DNA of 64,000 nucleotides from Streptosporangiaceae bacterium (GTDB taxonomy: Bacteria > Actinomycetota > Actinomycetes > Streptosporangiales > Streptosporangiaceae), in assembly GCA_019245115.1 (NCBI GenBank), contig JAFARZ010000220.1:95083-159082 (forward strand), in the 5' to 3' direction. Of this stretch, positions 44,036 to 52,997 are shown in pieces; position 1 is the first letter of the stretch, and every line of letters begins with the position of its first letter. The notes beneath the pieces were generated by a model. The model saw nothing but the letters and a program-made list of their open reading frames with translations, did no database searches and was not told the DNA's origin. A program made the translations under genes and the position numbers.

Positions 44036-44165
44036 GAGAAGCTGCGCAAATCACCTCATAGCGGGCGCATGGCCAGCCACATTGCGGAAATTAGGAGCCC
44101 TCTGGAACAAAAGGCGCTGGAAACCGGCGCCCAATCTTCCGCGCGGCCCTTTTCTTCCGCGTCCC
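44036..44165 (+). repeat. Dispersed hairpin repeat, copy 4
   Basis: The copy has CTCATAGCGGGCGC, GCGGAAATTAGGAGCC, the inner stem GGCGCTGG-aaa-CCGGCGCC, and GCGGCCCTTTTCTTCCGC, then departs from the other copies after TTCCGCGTC. It lacks the ACATAACGG end, so it is partly degraded. Confidence 0.7.
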
Positions 44166-44202
44166 ACTGGCTTTTCTCCACACTCGGCTGGCGCAAATGG
44201 TG

Positions 44203-44392
44203 CATGTCACGAAATGCCGGGCGCACGGAATCGCCCGGCCTGGCGAAGCGAAGTCATGCGCCCGAGGTTGCGGCGGCCGGGCCAGGGGAGCGAAGTCATG
44301 CGCCCGGCGTTACGCAGGCTGCGAACCGAAGTCATGCGCGGGGAGGTCAGCCTCGGCAGACCCAAACGGTACATGTCACGAAATGTCGGGCG
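44203..44392 (+). repeat. Interspersed short direct repeats
   Basis: GCGAAGTCATGCGCCCG occurs at 44248-44264 and 44290-44306, with a shorter relative at 44327-44340. CATGTCACGAAATGCCGGGC begins at 44203, and a near copy (CATGTCACGAAATGTCGGGC) begins at 44372. The role is unknown. Confidence 0.7.
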
Positions 44393-44490
44393 GCCCGGCG
44401 CTGCGCAGGCAGTCAACAGAGTTGATAACAGCAAGAAGTGTGTGGGTGTGGGTGTGGGCGATGGGTGTGGGCGATGGGTGTGGGTGTCGG

Positions 44491-45801
44491 CTAGGCGTCT
44501 GGGTTGCCGGGGGCGGATGTGCCCAACGGGGCCGTTGCGGTGCTGGGTGGCAACGTCGCGGGATCGACGAACGTGCTGCCGTCTGGCCCCGCCTGCACCG
44601 CCATATGCAGCGCGCTGCCCTTGAGATACTGGTTCCACGGCAGGAACCACTGGGTCCAGCCGTTGTCCCAGTTGCCACCGCGCGGGCTGCCGGTGATCGT
44701 CACCGGGTCGCCGGGCACCTCCATGTTGTAGTAGGCCTCGGCGTCGGCCGGCGGCATGTTCACGCAGCCGTGGCTCACGTTGGTGAATCCCTGCTCGCCG
44801 ACCGACCAGTAGGCGTCGTGGAGGTAATCGCCGGACCAGGTGATCCGCACCGACCAGGGGACCTCGATGTTGTACCCGGGGCCGACCATGTCCACCGGGT
44901 TTCCCTTGTCGATCGTGACGTAGGTTCCGTCGGGAGTGTCGTCGCCGGGCCTGCCGGTGCTGATCGGCCAGTGGTCGATCAGGTGCCCGTTGCGGTACAG
45001 GTTCATGAAGTGGCTGCGGGTGCTGGCCGTGACGATGAGCGAGTCGCCGATGGTGAACGTCTGGCTGAGGGTGTGATAGCCGTACACGCCGGGGGCGCCC
45101 TCGACGCCGTCCAGGTGCCCGGTGAAGGTGACCGTCGTGTCCGGTGGCCAGTAGTCGCGCGGCCGGAAGTATGCGCAGGTGGGGGCCATCCCGCAGGAGT
45201 CGTCCCAGTACCAGGCGCCGATCACCGGCCTGGAGGCGCGGATCTGCAGCGCCCGTTCGACAGCCGCCTTGTCGGTGATCTGGTGGCTGAAGTACAAGAC
45301 GATGGGGATGCCCACGCCGTAGGTCTGCTGGTAGCCCTCGATGATCTCCGTCGTGAACGTCTGCGCCGGGCTCAGGGTGCGGAACGAGGCCGTGCGGGTG
45401 ACCGTCTTTCCCGCACCGGCGGCCGTCGCGGTGATCGTGTAACTTTGCGAGACGTCCAGCGCCCCCTGGCTGTGCCACACCGTCTTGGCCGCGTTCAGCG
45501 CGCCGCTCACCGGCTCGCCGCCAGTGCGGACGCTTACACCCGTGATGGTTCCGCCGCTCGCGGTGACGGTGATCCCGGCGCTCGGGTCGGCCGTGGCGCC
45601 ACTGCCCGGCGTGAATTTCAGTCGCGGCGTCGACGCCGCGACTGACTGGGCGGCCGGGGAAACGCGGACGGAAGACGAGTGGTCTGATGTTGAATGCGCA
45701 GCCGAACGGGCGGTGGTGACACCTCCCTGGCATGCGGTTGCCAGCAGGGCAATCGCGGCGCAGATGACAGTGATAGCGGGGGCACGTACCATTCCACGCA
45801 C
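44491..45801 (-). CDS. L,D-transpeptidase lipoprotein (YkuD domain)
   Basis: The roughly 436-residue protein cross-links peptidoglycan stem peptides by 3-3 bonds on the outer face of the membrane. An N-terminal signal ends in a lipobox (ALLATACQGG). Two Ig-like domains occupy residues about 60-240. The YkuD catalytic domain has the nucleophile cysteine in FTNVSHGCVNMPP, with a histidine before it (HDAYW). The C-terminal tail wraps the domain as in mycobacterial Ldt enzymes. The start may be GTG at 45801 or ATG at 45792. The gene follows the helicase gene by nine bases, but a functional link is unlikely. Confidence 0.9.
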   Translation of the reverse strand: MRGMVRAPAITVICAAIALLATACQGGVTTARSAAHSTSDHSSSVRVSPAAQSVAASTPRLKFTPGSGATADPSAGITVTASGGTITGVSVRTGGEPVSGALNAAKTVWHSQGALDVSQSYTITATAAGAGKTVTRTASFRTLSPAQTFTTEIIEGYQQTYGVGIPIVLYFSHQITDKAAVERALQIRASRPVIGAWYWDDSCGMAPTCAYFRPRDYWPPDTTVTFTGHLDGVEGAPGVYGYHTLSQTFTIGDSLIVTASTRSHFMNLYRNGHLIDHWPISTGRPGDDTPDGTYVTIDKGNPVDMVGPGYNIEVPWSVRITWSGDYLHDAYWSVGEQGFTNVSHGCVNMPPADAEAYYNMEVPGDPVTITGSPRGGNWDNGWTQWFLPWNQYLKGSALHMAVQAGPDGSTFVDPATLPPSTATAPLGTSAPGNPDA

Positions 45802-45810
45802 ACTCCGAGT

Positions 45811-48780
45811 TTAAGCGCGCCAGGCCGGAATGCGGGTAGCCAGGACGTTGAAGAACGGCTCCGCACCCCAGCTATCCAGGTTCCCGATGACATAGAGACG
45901 ACGCCTGGCCCGGCTGACCGCCACGTTGAGCAGGTTCGGCTCTCCGGCCGCGAAGCGGCGTGCGCCCGGATGGTCCGGATCGCCGCCGAGGATCAGGATG
46001 ACGACGTCGGCTTCCTTGCCCCGCACCGTGTGCACGGTACCGACCCAGTTGTCGCGATCGCGTTCGCTCACTTCGGGGAAGACGGACTCGTGCACCGTCC
46101 TGGCATGACCGGCGACCACGCGGAACGGGCTGATGACCCGGATCCGGGCGGCCGGCACGCCGTCGTCCCTGAGCTGTGCGAGCACCGTGCCCAGCATCGT
46201 CCCCTCGGCGGGAATCCAGTGGCCGTCCGAGGTCGTGGACCTGATGTCGCACCACATGTCTTCGCGGCCGCCAAACGGCGGCCGCTCCGGGGTGCCGAAC
46301 ACCATCAGGCCGTCGTAGGCGATCTGGTTGCTGATGTCGAATATCGGCCGGTCGCATCGCCGGTGTACGCGCAGCGGAGTGCCGGCCCACAGGGGCTCCT
46401 CGCTTTCCGCGGTCGGCAATGCCGTGCCATGCTCGGCGAGCCGGCCGGCGACCTGCTGCACCGACGTCTGGCTCGGCGCCCATTGCTCGCTGACGCCGAA
46501 TTCGCTGAGCAGCGTGCGCTGACCTCCCCACGGCAGCATGACCGCGGGCTTGAGCTGCCGCGGATCGCCCACGATGACCGCGCGCCGGGTCCGCCACAGC
46601 GCACCGACCGCGTACTGCGGCGGCGCTTGCCCGGCCTCGTCGATGAACAGCCAGCCGAGTGATTCCCGGCCAAGCCCGCCGGACAGGCGGGCGAAGGATG
46701 TGAGCGTGGTGGACATCACCGGCACCAGGAGGAAGAAGGTCTGCCAGGCGGCCAGCGTCGCTGTATCACTGGGCCGCCCCTTACCGTCCAGGATGTCCAT
46801 CAGCGCCCCGAGATTCTGCCGGAACCTGGCCGCCTCGGCCAGGATCAGCGCCTTGTGCAGCGCGAGGGCGGCCAGGAACAGCTCGGTGCGTGCCGTGGTG
46901 AACTCCGCGTCGGCCCACGGAGCCGACTTCTCGCGGCGCTCGATAGCCGCGGCCTTCCCGGTCTCCGCGTAGTCGGGGCCGTCCGGCACGTGGCCGCCCC
47001 AGCGCTGGCGGGCGTGGGTGACCTGAGCTCGCAGGCCATCGGCTTCGCGGGTCAGGCGGTCGCGCGTGTCTCGTGCGCCTTCTTCTTCCCGGCGGGTGCG
47101 GGCCAGCTGGTTCGCCAGATCCTGGGCGGTACGCAGCGCCTCGTCCTGCTGCCGGCTGGCCACCACCAGGCGGCCGCGCAATTCGGCGTGCTCGGCATCC
47201 CAGGCCCGGCGCGCGGCGCGGTGCCGGGCGGACGGGAACGCGAACAGCCCCGGCTTGCCGGCCCGGTGGGCCGCGACCGTGGCACCGGCCAGCTGGCAGC
47301 GTTCCTGCGCGACTCGCAACTGCTCGTCAGTGCCTGGCCAGCGGGCTTCGAGCTCTTCGCGGAGCGCCGTCGCGGTCGCGAGGGAAGTGCTCGCCCGGGC
47401 GAGGTCCTGCTCGGTGGCGGAGAGCTGGGTGATGGAGCGAGAAACCACAGACCGTTCGTCGGAAAGGGCTTTTACCCGGGAAAGGGCGCGGTCGAAGCTG
47501 GCTACCGCGCCGCGCCAGTCGGAGAGCGGATCGGCACCCGGACGCAGCACATCGAGCATGCCGCGGTTGGGCTGGTTACCGAGACGGGCGGCATTACGCC
47601 ACAGGTCGTCGATGCCGTCCGGGCCCTGGATCTCGCCGTCGTCGGCATCGAATTGGCCTGGGCCTCCGGCCGCGGCGGACGCCACCACGATCTCGAAACC
47701 GGTGAGCCCGGGGCTGAGCGGGGTGATGGTGTGCTGATGATCCGGGGTTTGCCACGATTCGGAGGGGATCGTGAATGCCGCGCCGGGGGAGGGGAGGCGC
47801 GCGATCTCGATCGCTCGGCCGACCACGATGGCCGCGATCACATCGCGAAGCACGGTCGTCTTGCCGGTGCCGGGCGGACCGGTGACGGCGAACAGGCCGG
47901 GCGCGTTTCCGAGGGTCCGCATGATCTGGTTCACCGCGAACTGCTGGCTGAGGACGAGCGGACGCGCGATATCGGTAACCCATCGCCCTGCGGGAATGCG
48001 ATCGGGGTCGCAGCCCTGACGCACCGCGAGCGGTTCTTTCCGCACGTCGGTGCGGGCTGGATGCGTGCGGGCGGACAGGTACTGGATGAGCGCCGTGCCC
48101 GCCTCACCGCGGTCCACCGCCGCCGCGATGAACGCGAGGTCATCGGCGACATGGCTGTTCAGGAAGGGCTGCTGGCCGGGCGGGTCCTCGGCGTGGTCGA
48201 CGCTGATTTCGTAGCTGCTGATCCGGATGTCCCGCGGCTGGAGGCGGTCGGTCACGCCGAGGCGGTCGGCGAGTCCGGCGGTGAACCGATGGAGGGCAGA
48301 GCCGGAGAGCGGGGCGGAGTTTTCCCCGACGCCGGCGAGTTTCCGCAGGTCCTCGGCGTAGCCGAGGGCATCTTGGTGGAATCCGGTCAAGGTCTTGTTG
48401 CTCCGTACGACCTGGCCTACCGCCCAGGCGCAGGCGGACAGGACCGCGGACTCCTCGATCAGGTAACCGCCGGCGTCGACCGTGCAGGCGAAAAGCGCCG
48501 AATGCCCGTGCGCCGGCGCTGCTTCGGGGTCGTCCTCGCCGAACTCGCTGACGAGTACGTCGCGTACCTTACCAAGGTCGTAGATGCCGGCGAAGATCTC
48601 GTGGCGCCAGGTCTTGCCGGGTTCCGGTGCCGGGAGGTTGGCAGCCGGTTCCCACGGCAGGGGATTGGCGGGCTGGAAGTCGGCGATATAGTTACCGGCG
48701 TCCGTTTTGGGCAGTTGTTGCGGGCTGAACATCTCGACCGCGTGCCAGAACCGCACGATCCGCGCCGAGTCGTCGGACAT
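45811..48780 (-). CDS. UPF1/DNA2-type superfamily 1 helicase
   Basis: The large helicase (about 989 residues from the ATG at 48778-48780) has Walker A TGPPGTGKTTVLRD (about residue 300), Walker B WLFIDEAGQAPPQYAVGALW (about 715), VGDPRQLKP, motif V GTVHTVRGKEADVVILI and motif VI NVAVSRARRRLYVIGN. A long coiled insert lies between motifs I and II. SF1 helicases of this shape are frequent in defence islands. The frame opens upstream at 48894, but GGTGG precedes 48780 and that start fits better. It diverges from the SNF2 helicase gene across a gap with two strong stems. No nuclease domain is visible at its C-terminus. Confidence 0.85.
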   Translation of the reverse strand: MSDDSARIVRFWHAVEMFSPQQLPKTDAGNYIADFQPANPLPWEPAANLPAPEPGKTWRHEIFAGIYDLGKVRDVLVSEFGEDDPEAAPAHGHSALFACTVDAGGYLIEESAVLSACAWAVGQVVRSNKTLTGFHQDALGYAEDLRKLAGVGENSAPLSGSALHRFTAGLADRLGVTDRLQPRDIRISSYEISVDHAEDPPGQQPFLNSHVADDLAFIAAAVDRGEAGTALIQYLSARTHPARTDVRKEPLAVRQGCDPDRIPAGRWVTDIARPLVLSQQFAVNQIMRTLGNAPGLFAVTGPPGTGKTTVLRDVIAAIVVGRAIEIARLPSPGAAFTIPSESWQTPDHQHTITPLSPGLTGFEIVVASAAAGGPGQFDADDGEIQGPDGIDDLWRNAARLGNQPNRGMLDVLRPGADPLSDWRGAVASFDRALSRVKALSDERSVVSRSITQLSATEQDLARASTSLATATALREELEARWPGTDEQLRVAQERCQLAGATVAAHRAGKPGLFAFPSARHRAARRAWDAEHAELRGRLVVASRQQDEALRTAQDLANQLARTRREEEGARDTRDRLTREADGLRAQVTHARQRWGGHVPDGPDYAETGKAAAIERREKSAPWADAEFTTARTELFLAALALHKALILAEAARFRQNLGALMDILDGKGRPSDTATLAAWQTFFLLVPVMSTTLTSFARLSGGLGRESLGWLFIDEAGQAPPQYAVGALWRTRRAVIVGDPRQLKPAVMLPWGGQRTLLSEFGVSEQWAPSQTSVQQVAGRLAEHGTALPTAESEEPLWAGTPLRVHRRCDRPIFDISNQIAYDGLMVFGTPERPPFGGREDMWCDIRSTTSDGHWIPAEGTMLGTVLAQLRDDGVPAARIRVISPFRVVAGHARTVHESVFPEVSERDRDNWVGTVHTVRGKEADVVILILGGDPDHPGARRFAAGEPNLLNVAVSRARRRLYVIGNLDSWGAEPFFNVLATRIPAWRA

Positions 48781-48939
48781 GCTCACCACCGCTTCAGGGA
48801 AAGTCGGTCGCGTGCCGCTGCCATTGGCTTTGTTTGCCCCACCCAGAGTACCGCCCGCGCATTTCATTTGCCGAATTACCGCCGGCAATGACATGAATGC
48901 AATTGCATCTGCAGTCGCAGATTATCAAGATCACTATCA

Positions 48940-49083
48940 GATCGGCGGCTACCGTTCTGGCTGCGGAATTCGCCAGAACGGTAGCCGATCTCTTGCGACA
49001 TCGATGGCAGCATCGTCACGCTGGAACCGGACAAACCCCTCACGCAACGCGATGAATGGCGCCATCGTCACGCTGAGGGGTTT
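48940..49083. repeat. Two strong inverted repeats between divergent helicase genes
   Basis: GGCTACCGTTCTGGC (48947-48961) pairs perfectly with GCCAGAACGGTAGCC (48972-48986). AAACCCCTCA (49033-49042) pairs with TGAGGGGTTT (49074-49083). A direct repeat of CATCGTCACGCTG sits around the second stem. Neither stem is followed by a T run, so regulator sites or cruciform structures are as likely as terminators. Confidence 0.75.
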
Positions 49084-49425
49084 CATCCGGCCGAGACATG
49101 ATCGCGAAGAACCCGCGGATATGGTTCATCCAGGTAGACGGCAGGAGGCGCGGCACCAATTACCCGTGTCAGTCGGATTCGGCGAGCGGCGCGGTCGCGT
49201 CGGCTGACAGCAACCGCTCACGCAGTGGATAACGGCCCAGGCCGGTCAGGCGCACCCGCAGGCCTGATGGCGGGAAGACCGCCCCACCCGGCGGACCCGG
49301 GTGCGGTGGCGTCGAGCCACCGTCCGTTCGTGATAAATGCCTTCCTGGGAAAGGAGCGTGGCACCGCCGGAATGTCGGTCATCCGTGAGAGCATGGGGCC
49401 TCGTCGGGCGCGGAGGAGGGTCGGC

Positions 49426-51123
49426 GTGACGGACGGGCGGACGGGACGATCGGGCGAGTGGGACGCGCTGGAGCTATATGCGCCGCTTCTCAACAGTTTG
49501 GGAGGCAGCGCCGGAGCGCTGGTAAACGAGCAGGTCTCGCTGCTGGTGGACGACGCGGTCAAGGTGTGGAGCAGGCCGGGATTCGACACGTTCCTGTCGG
49601 TTCCCGCGCTCCGGTTCACGCCGTTCGACTACCAGTTGCAGGCGGCGCGCAGCGCGCTGCGCCGGATGCGCGGGCGGGCGATACTCGCCGACGAGGTCGG
49701 GCTGGGCAAGACCATCGAGGCCGGGCTGATTCTCGCTGAGCTGCGGCTGCGCGGTCTGGCTGACCGCACGCTGGTCATCACCCCGGCCGGGCTCGTGGCG
49801 CAGTGGCAGGAGGAACTCGAGCGCAAGTTCGGCGTGCCCACGAGGCTCCCCGGTCAGGATACGGATCGTGGCGTCGTGGTCGCCTCGCTGGCGGCCGCCC
49901 GCCGCGACCCGCTGAAATCACAGCTGACACCGGACCCCTGGGATCTGATCATCGTCGACGAGGCGCACCGGGTCCGGGCGCCGCGCAGCGCTTCCGGGCA
50001 GCTGATCCGCCAGCTCAGGTCGCGCTACCTGCTGCTGCTGACCGCCACGCCGGTGGAGAACCGGCTGCAGGACCTGTACGAGATGGTGAGCCTGGTCGCG
50101 CCCGGGTTGCTGGGAACCGCGGCCCAGTTCCGCGCCGCGCATGGCGCCGCACCGCTCACGACGCCAGGCAAGGAACCCAGGAACGTCGCCGCGCTGCGCA
50201 AGCAGACCGCCGAGGTGATGATCAGGCACCGGCGCAGCGAGGTGAGCGTGCTCCTACCGCAACGCCTGGCCGAGACGGTACGCGTCGAGCCGTCCGGCGC
50301 CGAACGGCAATGGTACGCCGATCTGACAGCGCGAGTCCGTGCGGAGGGCAGGACGGCCCCCCCGGCGCGACGGCTGACGCTGCGTAGCGTGGCCAGACTG
50401 GCCGGGTCGAGCCCCGCCGCGGCGGTGCCGACCCTGGCCAAGATCGGCTGGGACGACCTGGCCCGGCGCGGTTCCCTGCTCACCGCCCCGGCGAAGGTCG
50501 CGGTGCTGCTCGACCGGCTCAGCCGGTTCACTCAGGCGGGGGAGAAGGTCCTGGTGTTCACCGCGTTCCGGCAGACCCTGGAGCTGCTGACTGATCAGGT
50601 GCCGTCAGCGGCGGTCTACCACGGCAGCCTGCCGCGCGCGGAGAAGGAGCGGGCGATCGCCGCGTTCCGCGACGAGGCCCAGGTGCTGCTGTCCACCGAG
50701 TCCGCCGGTGAGGGGCGCAATCTCCAGTTCTGTCATGTGATGGTGAACATGGACCTGCCGTGGAACCCGATGCAGATCGAGCAGCGGCTCGGCCGGCTGC
50801 ACCGGGTCGGTCAGGAGCACGACGTTCTGCTGACCAACCTGGTCGCCAGCGGCACCATCGAGGAGCAGGTGCTGCGCGTGCTCGAGGCGAAGATCAACCT
50901 GTTTGAGCTGGTGGTGGGCGAGCTCGACATGATCCTCGGCCGGGTGGACGACGAATTCGATTTCGAGACCACGGTGTTCGACGCGTTCGTCGCCTCGGAA
51001 GACGACGCGGAGTTCGGCGAGCGGATGGCGGTCATCGGAGACGACCTGGCCCGGGCCAGAACCGATTACCTGGCCAGCCGAGCGTCGATCGACAACCTGG
51101 TCTCGGAACAGGAGGGCACGTGA
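49426..51123 (+). CDS. SNF2/RapA-type superfamily 2 helicase
   Basis: This Swi2/Snf2-like ATPase moves on double-stranded DNA. Motif I DEVGLGKTIEAG lies near residue 88, the DEAH box in IIVDEAHRVRAP near 177, TATPVEN follows, and the C-terminal half has LVFTAFRQTL, STESAGEGRNLQFC and motif VI QIEQRLGRLHRVGQ. The start is set as GTG at 49426 because GGAGGAGGG lies five bases before it; an ATG at 49372 has a weak site. It resembles helicases of defence systems such as DISARM, but no methylase gene lies beside it. Its stop overlaps the next gene, its likely partner. Confidence 0.85.
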   Translation: MTDGRTGRSGEWDALELYAPLLNSLGGSAGALVNEQVSLLVDDAVKVWSRPGFDTFLSVPALRFTPFDYQLQAARSALRRMRGRAILADEVGLGKTIEAGLILAELRLRGLADRTLVITPAGLVAQWQEELERKFGVPTRLPGQDTDRGVVVASLAAARRDPLKSQLTPDPWDLIIVDEAHRVRAPRSASGQLIRQLRSRYLLLLTATPVENRLQDLYEMVSLVAPGLLGTAAQFRAAHGAAPLTTPGKEPRNVAALRKQTAEVMIRHRRSEVSVLLPQRLAETVRVEPSGAERQWYADLTARVRAEGRTAPPARRLTLRSVARLAGSSPAAAVPTLAKIGWDDLARRGSLLTAPAKVAVLLDRLSRFTQAGEKVLVFTAFRQTLELLTDQVPSAAVYHGSLPRAEKERAIAAFRDEAQVLLSTESAGEGRNLQFCHVMVNMDLPWNPMQIEQRLGRLHRVGQEHDVLLTNLVASGTIEEQVLRVLEAKINLFELVVGELDMILGRVDDEFDFETTVFDAFVASEDDAEFGERMAVIGDDLARARTDYLASRASIDNLVSEQEGT

Positions 51124-52997
51124 TCACGGACCCCGCACTGGAGTTCTGGCTGCGGCACGTGGCCGCCGACGGCGGGCTCTGGGAGCCGGCCGGAGACTCC
51201 GCGTATGTGGTCCTCCCTGCTCAGCTTCGCGACGCGTACCGGCTACCGGAAGAGCTCCGGGTCACCGCCGACCCCGATGTCGCGCGGGAGGACGGTGCCA
51301 CGCTGCTCACCGCCGGTCATCCCGTCCTCGCCGAGGCCGCCGACCGGGTGCTGGCCGTCGGCGATGCCGGCTACCTCGTCCTGGACCGGCCAGCCGGCGT
51401 CCCGCCAGGGCGTGATGTGCTACAGGCCGAGGTTCGCGAGGCCTTCCCGGCCGACCATGGCCGGATCGACGTGTCCGGCGAGCCCGCCTTCGTGCTGCAC
51501 CCGGTCGTCCGGGTCGGCGCGCTGGTCAGCTACGAGCTGTCGGCGGAGGATCGCTTCCAGGAGGAGGCAGAGCGCTGGGTGGATGTCCCGTCCCGTCGCG
51601 AGATACCTGCCGCGCTCGCCAGGTCGCTGTCCAAGGCTCTTTATAACGAACGTACGGTCGTACCCCCCGCAGAGAACCTGCTTCCCGCGATCGGTCACGC
51701 CCACCGGCTGATGGACTCGGCCGCGATCTCCCGGCGTGCCGTGCTCGCCGCCGAGGTGAGCAGCGGGTTCGAGGCCGAACGCGGGCGGGCCGCGGCGTAT
51801 TACGCGGACGCGATCGCCGGCATCGAACGACGCCTGGCGACTGCCGCGCCTGATCGCGCCGCGGTGTTGCGGGAGAGGCTGCGCGCCACCCGTGAGGAAC
51901 AGGTGCGGCGGCTGGCCGAGATCGCGGAAAAGTACGAGGCCCGGCATGTGATCCGGCCGTACCGGCTGCATGTGCTGCTGGTGCCGGCACTGCGGGTCGC
52001 GGCCGACGTGCTGCGCGGGTCGCGGCGGTACCCGATGAGCTTCGACTGGTTGCTGCCGGCCGGGGTGTACGCGCCGGTGCGCTGCCCGTCGTGTTCGGCC
52101 GAGGCCGGGCTGGTGGCGGGCAAGGAGAAGCTCGGCTGCGAGGCGTGCCTGCCGCCAAAGCCGGCGACAGTAGCTTCAGCCACTAAGCCGGCCGCGCCCG
52201 CCAAGCCGCCCGCGGCGAAACCACCCGTAGCGCCCTCGGTGACATCACCGAAACCGAGCCGGCGGGAGGCTGGGCCGCCCCAGGCGCGCGGGGCGCAGCA
52301 GAAGGCTCGCGCCGCGCTGGCCGAACGCGTGTGGTCCGCGGTGGCGAGCGGCGACCGCCGCACGCTGGCCAGGGTCCTGCGTCCCGATTCGCCCGCGGCG
52401 GCGCTCGCCCGCGTGTACGGCCCGGCCGCGTTCACCGGCATCATCGGCATGCCCGCCGGCGAGGCACCGGAACGGTTCACCGCGGCGGTTGACGCGGAAA
52501 CAGTCCATGGCGTGCTGCTCGGCTCGTCCGGTGCCGAATACCACTACTTCATCCCGTCCCAGGACGGGCAGGCGGCCGAGGTGCTGCCGTTTCCGGTGAT
52601 CGCGGATGGCACGTTCTGGCGGTCCTACTGGTGGGGCCGGCGCCCGGACGCCAGGTGGTCCGGCCCGGCGGTCAAGGGACTGGAGCCGGTCGAGCGCAAG
52701 CTGGCCGTCGCCGGGCGTGACTGGAACGGCCTGCCGGTCGCCGCCCGCGCCCTGGCGGCGTGGGACCGGCTCGGCGATACCCGCGACCGGCTGCTTTCCG
52801 CGCATCAGCCAGATGTGCTGGCCGCCTGCGTGATCCGGCTGGTCGCCTACCGGGCCGGCGGCAAGGCGACCTTCGCCAGCGTGGCGGACCACTTCCGGCT
52901 GGCCGAGGAGGATGTGCGCCGCGCCGACCGCGCCGTGCGGCCGCTCCTTGCCCTCGGCCCCGGCCGTCCCTGGTTAGCCCTCCGGCCAGGTGTTTAA
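51120..52997 (+). CDS. Zinc-ribbon protein coupled to the SNF2 helicase
   Basis: The 625-residue protein is not from a family I can name. Residues 1-200 are beta-rich, 200-300 are predicted coiled coil (FEAERGRAAAYYADAIAGIERRL, RERLRATREEQVRRLAEIAEKYEARH), and CPSCSAEAG...LGCEACLP (about residues 322-345) is a four-cysteine zinc ribbon. A proline/alanine linker and a C-terminal domain of about 220 residues follow. The GTG overlaps the helicase stop, so both are co-expressed. A NERTVVPP stretch carries the recurring motif. It may load or guide the helicase on DNA. The 3' end overlaps the convergent pRiA4b-like gene by four bases. Confidence 0.7.
   Translation: MITDPALEFWLRHVAADGGLWEPAGDSAYVVLPAQLRDAYRLPEELRVTADPDVAREDGATLLTAGHPVLAEAADRVLAVGDAGYLVLDRPAGVPPGRDVLQAEVREAFPADHGRIDVSGEPAFVLHPVVRVGALVSYELSAEDRFQEEAERWVDVPSRREIPAALARSLSKALYNERTVVPPAENLLPAIGHAHRLMDSAAISRRAVLAAEVSSGFEAERGRAAAYYADAIAGIERRLATAAPDRAAVLRERLRATREEQVRRLAEIAEKYEARHVIRPYRLHVLLVPALRVAADVLRGSRRYPMSFDWLLPAGVYAPVRCPSCSAEAGLVAGKEKLGCEACLPPKPATVASATKPAAPAKPPAAKPPVAPSVTSPKPSRREAGPPQARGAQQKARAALAERVWSAVASGDRRTLARVLRPDSPAAALARVYGPAAFTGIIGMPAGEAPERFTAAVDAETVHGVLLGSSGAEYHYFIPSQDGQAAEVLPFPVIADGTFWRSYWWGRRPDARWSGPAVKGLEPVERKLAVAGRDWNGLPVAARALAAWDRLGDTRDRLLSAHQPDVLAACVIRLVAYRAGGKATFASVADHFRLAEEDVRRADRAVRPLLALGPGRPWLALRPGV

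Larger units (their letters stand above)
43704..44490. other. Gene-free region with several repeats
   Basis: About 790 bases between the second module and the L,D-transpeptidase. They hold a tandem array of about 30-bp units (43868-43978), copy 4 of the dispersed hairpin repeat (44036-44165), direct repeats of GCGAAGTCATGCGCCCG and of CATGTCACGAAATGYCGGGC (44203-44392), and a GTGTGGGCGAT-type run (about 44440-44485). Open frames across it are not convincing. Confidence 0.65.
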
